Assembly: GCF_009729415.1 (NCBI RefSeq) | Contig: NZ_MPKW01000018.1 | Location: 248,001 to 312,000, forward strand | Reading direction: 5' to 3' | Length of the DNA: 64,000 nt | From: Mycolicibacterium sp. CBMA 234 | GTDB taxonomy: Bacteria > Actinomycetota > Actinomycetes > Mycobacteriales > Mycobacteriaceae | Part shown: piece by piece, positions 26,866 through 35,039 of the stretch | Position numbering within the stretch: the stretch's first letter is position 1 | Layout of the letters: each line of letters begins with the position of its first letter | Program-made: the position numbers and the translations under genes | Notes under the pieces: generated by a model | Databases searched by the model: none | Seen by the model: only the letters and a program-made list of their open reading frames with translations | What the model was told of the DNA's origin: nothing

Positions 26866-28083
26866 TCAGCCGACGCTCTCGGCGATGGCGCGGAGAAACT
26901 CGACGTTCTCGAGATCGCGGTTGGTGGCCTCTGAGGGGGACGTGCCGTAGCGGCGGTTGGCGGAGAGTTTCACGATGGTGGTTGCCGTCGCGGGGTTGAC
27001 GTACACCAACTGGTTGAGTACCCCGATGGCGCTGAAATCGCCTTTGTCGCCGGCGGGAATCCACCATTGGTACCCGTAGCCGAGATCGATGGCGTGGTCG
27101 CCGACGATTGGTTGGCCGGCTTCGCGCACCTGCGAGTCGATGGTTGTCGAGGCCCGGGCCCACTCGGTGGAGACGATTTGCCGCCCCTGCCACATTCCGT
27201 CGTTGCGGTACAACTCGCCGAGCCGGGCATAGTCGCGGGCAGTGAGATTGAGTCCGGCATAAGACATTTCGGTACCGAGTAGATCGGTGACCCAGAAGCT
27301 CGGCGACTCGAATCCGAGCGGTTCGACAAGTTTGGCGGTCATGTATTCCGACACGCTGGTACCGACGGCATGTGCGATCAGCGCGCCTAGAATCTGGGTC
27401 TCGCCGGAGTTGTAGCGACAAACGGTGCCCGGTGCGCTTTCGGCGGACATCCTGGCAACGAAACCGTCTAGTCCGCCGCGCCGGCCCATCATGGCCTGCG
27501 TGAGTTGGTGGACGTCTGAGGAAGGATCGTTGTAGTCCTCGTTCCAGCGGGCTCCGGAGGACATCTGCAGCACGTTGCGGATTGAGACACCGTCATAGGC
27601 GGACCCTGCATCGACGGGTACGTATTCACTGATCGCGTCGTCGATATCGGCGATGTACCCTTCGGCCACCGCGATTCCGACGAGGGCGGAGATGAAGCTC
27701 TTTGCCACCGACATCGACAACCAGTTGACCGTCGGGCCGCCGGTCAGGAGATAGCGCTCGTAACGGAGTCGTCCGTCCACGATCACCAGCAAGGCTGCGG
27801 TATCGGTGTCGACCAGGAATTGCTCGGTGGACTTCGTCCTGCTGTCGAACACATATGAAGCGGGTAACGAGATGGGCGGACCGGCCGGCCACGTGAATGG
27901 GCGAGTCGACGCGGGCATCCTCCTGACCGGCGCCAGTTCGTCGATCCGCACGAAGTTCTCGTGCTGAGGTGCGCCGGTGAACAGGCCGATATCGGCCAAT
28001 GATGCGGGACGGCCCGGTGTGAACACCTTGCGTGCGAGATAGCGCAGTTTGAATGCCGTAACTGCGGCGGGGCGATGCGTCAT
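26866..28083 (-). CDS. Serine hydrolase, beta-lactamase/NylB-like (DD-peptidase fold)
   Basis: A 405-residue cytoplasmic protein of the class C beta-lactamase/6-aminohexanoate-dimer hydrolase group. The Ser-x-x-Lys motif is SVAK in NWLSMSVAKSFISAL; the Tyr motif is YNS in CRYNSGETQILGAL; a Gly-rich YGYQWW segment follows near residue 345. No signal peptide is visible, so envelope peptidoglycan is an unlikely substrate; amides or esters of small molecules fit better. AGGAGG precedes the ATG at 28083. It is divergent from a TetR gene, with two palindromes between them. Confidence 0.82.
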   Translation of the reverse strand: MTHRPAAVTAFKLRYLARKVFTPGRPASLADIGLFTGAPQHENFVRIDELAPVRRMPASTRPFTWPAGPPISLPASYVFDSRTKSTEQFLVDTDTAALLVIVDGRLRYERYLLTGGPTVNWLSMSVAKSFISALVGIAVAEGYIADIDDAISEYVPVDAGSAYDGVSIRNVLQMSSGARWNEDYNDPSSDVHQLTQAMMGRRGGLDGFVARMSAESAPGTVCRYNSGETQILGALIAHAVGTSVSEYMTAKLVEPLGFESPSFWVTDLLGTEMSYAGLNLTARDYARLGELYRNDGMWQGRQIVSTEWARASTTIDSQVREAGQPIVGDHAIDLGYGYQWWIPAGDKGDFSAIGVLNQLVYVNPATATTIVKLSANRRYGTSPSEATNRDLENVEFLRAIAESVG

Positions 28084-28101
28084 CGTAGTAACCTCCTGTA
28101 G

Positions 28102-28138
28102 GCGTACCAATCGGTATGCGTACCGGATGGTACGCATA
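28102..28138. promoter_or_regulatory. Two overlapping TetR-type palindromes
   Basis: Site 1 (28102-28119) is GCGTACC-AATC-GGTATGC with one mismatch. Site 2 (28115-28138) is TATGCGTACC-GGAT-GGTACGCATA, perfect over ten-base arms. Both lie in the 94-base gap between the serine hydrolase and the tetR gene. Two adjacent sites suggest cooperative binding and control of both genes. Confidence 0.72.
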
Positions 28139-28177
28139 AATCGGAGGGCTGTATAGATGTGGCAGGAGGAGCAATCG

Positions 28178-28777
28178 ATGGACAGTGAATCACTACGTAT
28201 CGATGGACGAACGGCACGATTTCAGCACCGCCGTCCAGAGCTGCTCGGCGCCGCGGCTGAGTACGTGCTCGACAACGGTCTGGCAGAGCTGTCGTTGCGG
28301 CGGCTTGCCGAGGCACTCGGTGTCACCCATGCGACGTTGCTCAGACACTTCGCGTCGAAAGACGAGTTGGTGCTCGAAGTGGCGGAGCACATTCGCGCAG
28401 ACTTCCAGGCGCGCCTGGCCGGCGATATCGACCTGAAGCCCGGCTATTCCGTCGCCGACTTGGCAAGGGCCTTGTGGTCCCGTCTGTGCGAACCACGCGA
28501 GCAACGTCAATTTCGGTTACTGTTCGAGCTCTTCGGCAGTCGAAGTCTGGGCGACAAGCGGCTCACCGAGTCGATGATCCACAGTTGGGTCGAATCGATT
28601 GCCGACCGCATTGTCGCCTCAGATGGCTGGAGTCGACAGGATTCGCAGGCGTTGGCCACTCTGCTGCTCGCGCAATTTCGTGGCTTGCAACTCGATTTGA
28701 TGCTGACCGGTGAGCGATCGCGGGTCGATGCGGCACTTGAGATTTCACTGCGACAATTCGAACAACCGCACCGATAG
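28178..28777 (+). CDS. TetR-family regulator
   Basis: A 199-residue regulator. The helix-turn-helix lies around residues 30-62 (LSLRRLAEALGVTHATLLRH, then FASKDELV), and the rest is the usual helical ligand domain. Start 28178 is preferred because CAGGAGGAG lies 8-15 bases before it; an ATG seven codons earlier would overlap that site. The divergent NylB-like hydrolase and the tandem palindromes make this its likely repressor. The inducer is unknown. Confidence 0.88.
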   Translation: MDSESLRIDGRTARFQHRRPELLGAAAEYVLDNGLAELSLRRLAEALGVTHATLLRHFASKDELVLEVAEHIRADFQARLAGDIDLKPGYSVADLARALWSRLCEPREQRQFRLLFELFGSRSLGDKRLTESMIHSWVESIADRIVASDGWSRQDSQALATLLLAQFRGLQLDLMLTGERSRVDAALEISLRQFEQPHR

Positions 28778-28801
28778 CGGGTGCTCGATAGCATCCCATG
28801 C

Positions 28802-29239
28802 ATGGCCATCAAACTCGAGAACGTCGGCATCGCTGTCTGTGACCTCGAAGCGACCATCGCGTTCTTCACCGATCTTGGCCTCACGGTCGTCGGCCGTGCC
28901 ACGGTCAGTGGCGAATGGACCGACACTGCCGTCGGCCTCGATGGCAACCACGCCAACATCGCGATGCTTGAGACACCGGACGGGCACGGGCGTCTTGAGC
29001 TCTTCGAGTACCTGCATCCGGAAGCCATCGAGTCAGAGCCCACGCGCCCCAACGAGATTGGCATGCACCGCGTCGCGTTCTCGGTCGACGATATGGACGA
29101 GGCCCTCGAGATCGCCGCGCGGCACGGCTGCCGTCCGCTCCGGGGTGTGGCGACCTACGAGGACGTCTACAAACTCACCTACCTCCGCGGCCCCAGCGGC
29201 ATCCTCGTGATGCTCGCCCAGGCGCTGACTAAGAGCTGA
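28802..29239 (+). CDS. VOC-family (glyoxalase/dioxygenase-fold) protein
   Basis: A 145-residue single vicinal-oxygen-chelate domain pair: MAIKLENVGIAVCDLEATIA at the start, RLELFEYLHP in the middle, MHRVAFSVDDMDEALEIA for the second beta-alpha-beta unit, and LTYLRGPSGILVMLAQ at the end. Metal ligands of the fold could be H/E residues in these strands (Glu in LELFEY, His in GMHRVAF). Members include glyoxalases, dioxygenases and antibiotic-binding proteins; no substrate is predicted. Start 28802 opens directly on the first strand. It lies 24 bases after the TetR gene. Confidence 0.82.
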   Translation: MAIKLENVGIAVCDLEATIAFFTDLGLTVVGRATVSGEWTDTAVGLDGNHANIAMLETPDGHGRLELFEYLHPEAIESEPTRPNEIGMHRVAFSVDDMDEALEIAARHGCRPLRGVATYEDVYKLTYLRGPSGILVMLAQALTKS

Positions 29240-29362
29240 CGGGCTGACCCCAAGCCTGTCTTCGAACTCATCACCGAGTGGCAGGAGTTCCTCGATATCG
29301 AAGCCAGCCCGGTACTGGAAGACGAGGAATTCGGTGCGATCGTAGCCAAGATCTACGGGTAA
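29240..29362 (+). pseudogene. In-frame coding-like remnant after the VOC gene stop
   Basis: The reading frame continues past the VOC stop for 40 codons to a TAA. It reads DPKPVFELITEWQEFLDIEA and then SPVLEDEEFGAIVAKIYG. The composition is amphipathic and acidic, like a real C-terminal domain, not like random frame. It has no start codon or ribosome site of its own. It may be the tail of a lost neighbouring gene or a VOC extension cut by a nonsense mutation. I do not recognise its family. Confidence 0.4.
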
Positions 29363-29371
29363 CGGGTTGCG

Positions 29372-29408
29372 CTGGGTACGGTCCACCCCGAGGGCGGACC
29401 GTACCCAG
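29372..29408. terminator. Bidirectional terminator between VOC and NAD-GDH genes
   Basis: Perfect 13-base inverted repeat (CTGGGTACGGTCC) with an 11-base loop, placed between two convergent genes, nine bases from the stop of the glutamate dehydrogenase gene. Confidence 0.7.
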
Positions 29409-29416
29409 TCGACGGT

Positions 29417-31999
29417 TCAGGCTCGCTCGACGCGGTCACCGCTCACAGCCATCAAGCGACTGACAGCGGCGCTTACCCGGTCGCGGTTGCCCGCTCCGTT
29501 GCGCAACACCCATGACGTCAAGTGCTCGAGCAGTTCCCGGATTTCTAGCAGCGCCTGAATACGTTGACTCTCATCGGTTTTGCCGGTCAGCACCTCGGAC
29601 CATAGGGCGTCGAGATCAAGGATGTCCCGCACGGTTGCGTAGGCCATCGCCACCTCGGGCGTGCTCACTGACAGGCGTTCCTGCATGCGGTAGATGGTGC
29701 CCGGGCCAACGCGGTTGATCAGCTCACCGGCCACCGCGGTTGCGACGATTTCGCGGCGCAGTGGGTGGTTCGCGATCTCGGTGCGCGCGTGCTCGGCGAT
29801 GGTGGTCGGGAAGTACTGCTGGAGGCGGCCGACGAACATCTCGTGGTCCGGCACGTCGGAGGCCAACAGCTCCTGCGACACCAGGTTCTTGGATTGTGCT
29901 AGCAGCACAGCGATTTCGGGCCGCGTGAGTCCCAGCCCGATCACGCGGCGGCGATCTAGTTCCCGCTTCGACGGCAGCCCTTCGACATCAGGGTCGATAC
30001 CGGCCACGTCTTGCAGGTTCTTGATCAGCTTGACGTGACGGTCCAGCAGTGAGCCGGCCTCGGCTGCGGCCATGCTGATCGCCAGTATCTGGTCGGCGTT
30101 GTCGGCGAGCACCCGCGCAGCGACGTCGTCGGTGGCGCCGGCGAGCAGCGTATTGCGAAGGGCCGTATCGATAGTGCCGGAGTCCAGCGCAATCTTGAGG
30201 TTGACCTCGAGGTCGGAGGTGGCGACACCGGCGGCGTTGTCGATGAAGTCGGCATTGACCCGGCCGCCGTTGAGGGCGAACGCGATGCGCGCCTGCTGGG
30301 TCAGGCCGAGGTTGCCGCCCTCGCCGATCACCTTGCAGCGCAACTGAGATGCGGTCACCCGCACCCGGTCGTTGGCCTTGTCCTGGGCGTCGGCGTCGGT
30401 CTCGTCGTCAGAGCGGACGTAGGTGCCGACGCCGCCGTTCCACAGCAGGTCGACCGGTGCGCGCAGGACGGCCGAGATCAGCTCGTCCGGTGTGCATTCG
30501 GTGGCCTCGATGCCGAGGCGCGCTCGGACCTGCTGCGACAGCGGGATCGATTTCGCGGTGCGAGACCACACCCCGCCGCCCGTCGAGATCAGCGTTGGGG
30601 TGTAGTCCTGCCAGCTGGATCGGGGGAGTGCGAACAAGCGGGTGCGCTCGTCGAACGAGGTCTGCGGGTCCGGATTCGGGTCGAGGAAGATGTGCCGGTG
30701 GTCGAACGCGGCCACCAGTTTGATGTTGCGGGACAGCAGCATTCCGTTGCCGAATACGTCACCGGACATATCACCGATGCCGGCGACGGTGAATGGGTCA
30801 ACGTCGATGTCGTGGCCTGCTTCGGCGAAGTGCCGGCGCACAGACAGCCAAGCTCCGCGCGCCGTGATGCCCATGGCTTTGTGGTCGTATCCGGCCGAGC
30901 CGCCCGAGGCGAAGGCGTCGCCGAGCCAGAAATCATATTCAGCGGCAATGGAATTGGCGAGGTCGGAGAAGGTCGCAGTGCCCTTGTCAGCGGCGACGAC
31001 CAGGTACGCATCGTCACCGTCGGGGCAGACGGTGCGAGCAGGGTGACGTACGGCGCCGTCGACGATGTTGTCGGTGACGTCGAGCAGTCCGTGGATGAAG
31101 GTGCGGTAGCCGTCCGCGGGATCGACAGTGGCAGAGCGCAATACGAATGCGCCCTTGGCGCCCGTCGGGACGATCGGCGCGTTCTTCACGGCCTGCGTCT
31201 TCATCAGCCCGAGCACCTCGGTGCGGAAGTCCTCAGCGCGATTCGACCAGCGCAACCCGCCGCGGGCAATGGCGCCGCTGCGCAGATGCACGCCCTCGAC
31301 GGTGTCGGAGTGCACGAAGATTTCGCGATAGGGAACAACGGGTCCGGTGATCGACAGCCGGGACGAGTCGATCTTGAACGACACGTAGTCCTTGGGTTCA
31401 CCGTCGGCCCCGACCTGGAACCAGTTGGTGCGCAACGTCGCAGTGACGAAGCCGTGCAAGGCACGACGGATCCGGTCGTCATCGAGTGAGGTGGCGGCGT
31501 CCACGAGGTTCGCCACCTCTAGATCCGCGGCCTCGGAGTCCGCGCTGCCGTCGGGGTTGAACCGGGCGTCGAACAGCGAGAGCAATGCGGTGACGAAATC
31601 TGGTGCAGCAACCAGGGATCCGATGATGTAGTCCTCGGAGAGCCCCAGGCCCGTCTGCCTGACGAATCGGCACGCCGCGCGGATGAGCACTGCCCGGCGC
31701 CAGTCGATGCCGGCCGACGCGATGAGCATGGCGTACCGGTCGACCTGCCAGTGCCCTGCGATGGCCGCCTCACAGGCCTGAGCGACCAGTTCGCGCGTGG
31801 CATCAGGGAGCGAGAGCTCGCCGAATTCGTAGCAGTGTCCGGCGTTGTCGGATTGGTGATAGGAGGCGACGCGCAGGCCGAAATGCTCGAACATCTTGCA
31901 GACGTCGGCCAATAGAGGCGGGTGCCCGGGCCACTGTATCTGGGCGCGATTATTTAGCCCGTCGGCATCGAAAGACACACGGGCAGAAGGATTCTGCAT
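29417..31999 (-). CDS. Short NAD-dependent glutamate dehydrogenase (large-GDH family core)
   Basis: Oxidatively deaminates glutamate to 2-oxoglutarate. The 860-residue protein matches the catalytic part of the large bacterial NAD-GDHs: RGGLRWSNRAEDFRTEVLGL and then KTQAVKNAPIVPTGAKGAF near 250-285 (substrate lysines), GDAFASGGSAGYDHKAMGIT, and the dinucleotide segment VAGIGDMSGDVFGNGM near 390. Typical relatives are over 1,000 and up to about 1,600 residues; here the long N-terminal ACT-like regulatory part is absent. Next to gabT it could remove the glutamate made by GABA transamination. The ATG has a weak GGAG about 11 bases upstream. Confidence 0.82.
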   Translation of the reverse strand: MQNPSARVSFDADGLNNRAQIQWPGHPPLLADVCKMFEHFGLRVASYHQSDNAGHCYEFGELSLPDATRELVAQACEAAIAGHWQVDRYAMLIASAGIDWRRAVLIRAACRFVRQTGLGLSEDYIIGSLVAAPDFVTALLSLFDARFNPDGSADSEAADLEVANLVDAATSLDDDRIRRALHGFVTATLRTNWFQVGADGEPKDYVSFKIDSSRLSITGPVVPYREIFVHSDTVEGVHLRSGAIARGGLRWSNRAEDFRTEVLGLMKTQAVKNAPIVPTGAKGAFVLRSATVDPADGYRTFIHGLLDVTDNIVDGAVRHPARTVCPDGDDAYLVVAADKGTATFSDLANSIAAEYDFWLGDAFASGGSAGYDHKAMGITARGAWLSVRRHFAEAGHDIDVDPFTVAGIGDMSGDVFGNGMLLSRNIKLVAAFDHRHIFLDPNPDPQTSFDERTRLFALPRSSWQDYTPTLISTGGGVWSRTAKSIPLSQQVRARLGIEATECTPDELISAVLRAPVDLLWNGGVGTYVRSDDETDADAQDKANDRVRVTASQLRCKVIGEGGNLGLTQQARIAFALNGGRVNADFIDNAAGVATSDLEVNLKIALDSGTIDTALRNTLLAGATDDVAARVLADNADQILAISMAAAEAGSLLDRHVKLIKNLQDVAGIDPDVEGLPSKRELDRRRVIGLGLTRPEIAVLLAQSKNLVSQELLASDVPDHEMFVGRLQQYFPTTIAEHARTEIANHPLRREIVATAVAGELINRVGPGTIYRMQERLSVSTPEVAMAYATVRDILDLDALWSEVLTGKTDESQRIQALLEIRELLEHLTSWVLRNGAGNRDRVSAAVSRLMAVSGDRVERA

Positions 32000-32042
32000 G
32001 GAGGACTACTCCGGTCTAGTTATTTGCAGGAGGTTGGCGGAG

Positions 32043-32070
32043 TGAGACGGAAAGCTTGAGACGGAAAGCT
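32043..32070 (-). repeat. Tandem 14-base duplication at the gabD stop codon
   Basis: TGAGACGGAAAGCT occurs twice in perfect tandem; the second copy reaches two bases into the gabD stop. It looks like a recent slippage duplication of the intergenic end. Confidence 0.85.
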
Positions 32071-33523
32071 ATTGCAGCGCGATGTATTTGGTCTCGAGGT
32101 ATTCCTCGATACCCTCGGAGCCGGCCTCACGACCGATGCCCGATTCCTTGATGCCACCGAACGGCGCAGCCACATCGGAGATGACGCCGCGATTGACGCC
32201 CACCATGCCGGCCTCGACTGCTTCGGCTACGCGCAGGGCACGGTCCAGCCCCTGCGTGTAGATGTAGGCGGCCAGCCCGAATTCGGTGTTGTTGGCGGCA
32301 TCAATGCCGGCCTGCTCACCGTCGAAGCCGATGATCGCGGCGACCGGACCGAAGACCTCTTCGCGCAGGACACGTGCGTCGGTCGACACATCGGCGAGCA
32401 CCGTCGGTGGGTAGAAGAAACCTTCGCCGTCAACGGGTTTGCCGCCGGTGGCTACCGTGGCACCCTTGTCCACTGCATCGCGGACCAGCTCGTCGACCGT
32501 TGCCCGCTGCTTCGCGGTGATCAGCGGCCCGACCTGGCTATCTGGCTGATCGCCCGGGCCGGTGACCAGCGCTGCCATGCGGGCGGCGAGCTTCTCGGTG
32601 AACTCGGCACGCACCGCGTTGTCAACGTGGATGCGGTTGGCGGCAGTGCACGCCTCACCCATGTTGCGCATCTTCGCGGCCATCGCGCCGTCGACTGCGG
32701 CGTCCAGATCGGCGTCGTCGAAGACCACGAACGGGGCGTTGCCGCCGAGTTCCATCGAGGTGCGGAGCACCCGATCTGCGGACTGGGCCAACAACTTTCG
32801 GCCCACGCCCGTCGACCCGGTGAAGGTCAGCTTGCGCAGTCGCGGATCCGCCAGCAGCGGTCCCGTCAGGCCGGCAGCATCGGTGGTCGGCAGGATAGCC
32901 AGCACGCCCGCGGGCAGTCCCGCGTCGGCGAACACCTGACCCAGCAGCAGCATGGTCAACGGCGTCTCGGCCGCAGGCTTGACGATCATGGTGCAACCAG
33001 CCGCCAGCGCCGGCCCGATCTTGCGGGTGCCCATGGCCAGCGGGAAGTTCCACGGCGTGATCGCCAGAGTGGGACCGACGGGCTGCTTGGTCACCAGGAT
33101 GCGGCCGGTGCCGGTGGGCGACGGCGTGTACCGGCCGTTGATCCGGACCGCTTCCTCGGAGAACCAGCGCAGGAACTCGCCGCCGTAGTTCACCTCGCCC
33201 TGGCTCTCCGCCAAGGGCTTACCCATTTCCAGCGTCATGGTCAGGGCGAACTCGTCCCGGCGTTCCATGACGAGTTCCCATGCACGGCGCAGGATTTCGG
33301 CACGCTGGCGGGACGGGGTGGCGGCCCACCCTGCCTGCACGGCCGCTGCGTCGTCGAGGGCGCGGGCACCGTCAGCGGCTGAGGCGTCGGCGACCTCGAT
33401 GAGGACGGCATCTGTCGCGGGGTCGTGGACGGCGAACCGGGCACCGGTGGATGCAGGTACTTGCTGCCCGCCGAGCCAGAGGTCGGTGGGCATGGACTTC
33501 AAGAGTGCGTCGCGATCGATCAT
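32069..33523 (-). CDS. gabD: Succinate-semialdehyde dehydrogenase
   Basis: Oxidises succinate semialdehyde to succinate, usually with NADP. The 484-residue aldehyde dehydrogenase has the cofactor motif FTGSTGVGRKL near residue 232, catalytic Glu in MELGGNAPFVVF near 260, and catalytic Cys in MRNMGEACTAANR near 293. ALAITPWNFPLAMGTRKIGP-type sequence is present near 155. It opens four bases before the gabT stop (ATGA overlap), downstream of gabT in one operon. Other ALDH substrates are possible; the gabT link supports the name. Confidence 0.92.
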   Translation of the reverse strand: MIDRDALLKSMPTDLWLGGQQVPASTGARFAVHDPATDAVLIEVADASAADGARALDDAAAVQAGWAATPSRQRAEILRRAWELVMERRDEFALTMTLEMGKPLAESQGEVNYGGEFLRWFSEEAVRINGRYTPSPTGTGRILVTKQPVGPTLAITPWNFPLAMGTRKIGPALAAGCTMIVKPAAETPLTMLLLGQVFADAGLPAGVLAILPTTDAAGLTGPLLADPRLRKLTFTGSTGVGRKLLAQSADRVLRTSMELGGNAPFVVFDDADLDAAVDGAMAAKMRNMGEACTAANRIHVDNAVRAEFTEKLAARMAALVTGPGDQPDSQVGPLITAKQRATVDELVRDAVDKGATVATGGKPVDGEGFFYPPTVLADVSTDARVLREEVFGPVAAIIGFDGEQAGIDAANNTEFGLAAYIYTQGLDRALRVAEAVEAGMVGVNRGVISDVAAPFGGIKESGIGREAGSEGIEEYLETKYIALQ

Positions 33524-34860
33524 CGGGCTGCCGCCATTTCGCGCACGATCTCGGCCAGCACGGAAATCCCCTCGTCGAGTAGGTCGTCGCTGATCACCAG
33601 CGGCGGCAGCAGGCGAATGATGTTGCCGTACGTACCACAGGTCAGGATGATGACACCGCGCTTGAATGCTTCTGCCGCAATGGCTTTGGTGAGTACGGGG
33701 TCGGGCTCGTTCGTCCCGGGTTTGACGATCTCAATCGCGAGCATGGCGCCGCGTCCGCGGACATCGCCGATCACTCCGGTGTCGGTCAGAGCTTGCAGCT
33801 TCGGCAGCACGGTGGTTTCGATGGCGCGGGCCCGGGCGGGCAGGTCCATCTCGGCCATCGCGTCGAGCGTGGCCAATGCCGCGGCGCACGCCACCGGGTT
33901 GCCGCCGTAGGTGCCACCCAGACCGCCGGGGTGCACCGCGTCGAGCAGGTCGGCCCGTCCGGTGATGGCGGCCAGCGGCATACCGCCGGCAATGCCCTTG
34001 GCCATGGTGATGATGTCGGGGACGATGCCGTCGTGCTCGGAGGCGAACCAGGCTCCGGTCCGGGCGAAGCCCGTCTGGACCTCGTCGGCGATGAACACCA
34101 CGCCGTTGGCCTTACACCAATCAACAACGGTGGCAAGGAATCCCGGCGCAGGCACGATGAACCCGCCCTCGCCCTGCACGGGCTCGATGATCACTGCGGC
34201 CACCGATGCGGCGCCGATCTGGGTCTCGATCTTGCTGATCGCGGCCTTGGCGGCAGCCTCGCCGGTCAGTCCGTCGCGGTAGGGGTAGGACGCCGGCATC
34301 CGGTAGATCTCCGGTGCGAACGGACCGAACTGCGACTTGTAGGGCATGGCCTTCGCGGTCAGTGCCATGGTCATGTTGGTGCGGCCGTGGTACGCGTGGT
34401 CGAAGGCGACCACCGCCTGCCGGCCCGTGGCCAGCCGCGCCACCTTGACGGCGTTCTCGACGGCCTCGGAGCCCGAGTTGAAGAATGCAGTGCGCTTCTC
34501 GTGGTCACCTGGGGTCATGGCGTTGAGCCGCTCGGCCAGTGTCACGTAGCCCTCGTAGGGGGTGATCATGAAGCAGGTGTGCGTGAACCGAGCTGCCTGC
34601 TGCGCTACGGCTGCCGCGACACCGTGATGCGACGCACCGACGCTGGTGACCGCGATGCCCGAGCCCAGGTCGATCAACGAGTTCCCATCGATGTCGACGA
34701 TGACGCCACCGTCGGCGTCGGCGGCGTAGACAGGGGCGGAGGAGCTCACCCCGGCAGCCACCGCTGCCTGCCGTCGCGCAGCCACTTCAGTCGATCGCGG
34801 ACCGGGGAGAGCGGTGACGATGTTGCGTTTCTGCGGCAATCGGTAGGTGATGTCGGTCAT
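33520..34860 (-). CDS. gabT: 4-aminobutyrate aminotransferase
   Basis: Transfers the amino group of GABA to 2-oxoglutarate, giving succinate semialdehyde and glutamate. The 446-residue class III PLP enzyme has the cofactor loop NSGSEAVENAVKVAR near 114, AFDHAYHGRT, EPVQGEGGFIVP near 215, ADEVQTGFARTG near 243, and the PLP lysine in DIITMAKGIAGGMPL near 272. The ATG at 34860 follows AGGAG and gives a length close to M. tuberculosis GabT; the upstream extension is unsupported. It is the first gene of the gabT-gabD operon, divergent from the ATP-grasp gene. Confidence 0.95.
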   Translation of the reverse strand: MTDITYRLPQKRNIVTALPGPRSTEVAARRQAAVAAGVSSSAPVYAADADGGVIVDIDGNSLIDLGSGIAVTSVGASHHGVAAAVAQQAARFTHTCFMITPYEGYVTLAERLNAMTPGDHEKRTAFFNSGSEAVENAVKVARLATGRQAVVAFDHAYHGRTNMTMALTAKAMPYKSQFGPFAPEIYRMPASYPYRDGLTGEAAAKAAISKIETQIGAASVAAVIIEPVQGEGGFIVPAPGFLATVVDWCKANGVVFIADEVQTGFARTGAWFASEHDGIVPDIITMAKGIAGGMPLAAITGRADLLDAVHPGGLGGTYGGNPVACAAALATLDAMAEMDLPARARAIETTVLPKLQALTDTGVIGDVRGRGAMLAIEIVKPGTNEPDPVLTKAIAAEAFKRGVIILTCGTYGNIIRLLPPLVISDDLLDEGISVLAEIVREMAAAR

Positions 34861-34900
34861 TAATTGCTCCTGGTGATGGAACGGCTCGTGTACTGCCGAT

Positions 34901-34946
34901 TCTGGGCCGTTCGAGCCCAGATGACCATGTCCATATTGTCGATATG
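34901..34946. promoter_or_regulatory. Palindromes in the gabT/ATP-grasp divergent promoter
   Basis: Two inverted repeats lie in the 179-base gap: TCTGGGC-N7-GCCCAGA (34901-34921) and CATAT-TGTCG-ATATG (34932-34946). They could be operators for the PucR regulator or another factor acting on both directions. No protein can be assigned from sequence. Confidence 0.4.
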
Positions 34947-35039
34947 AATCGGCCAGTGCGCGCCATTTTGGCGTGTATGTGGCGGTTGCTCCTGACAGCA
35001 CACTGTGAACACCGCCAACATCACAACCAGGGGTGAACT

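Noticed and set aside
32072..33382. A 436-codon plus-strand frame antisense to gabD
   Set aside because: Shadow frame; gabD carries all catalytic residues on the minus strand.
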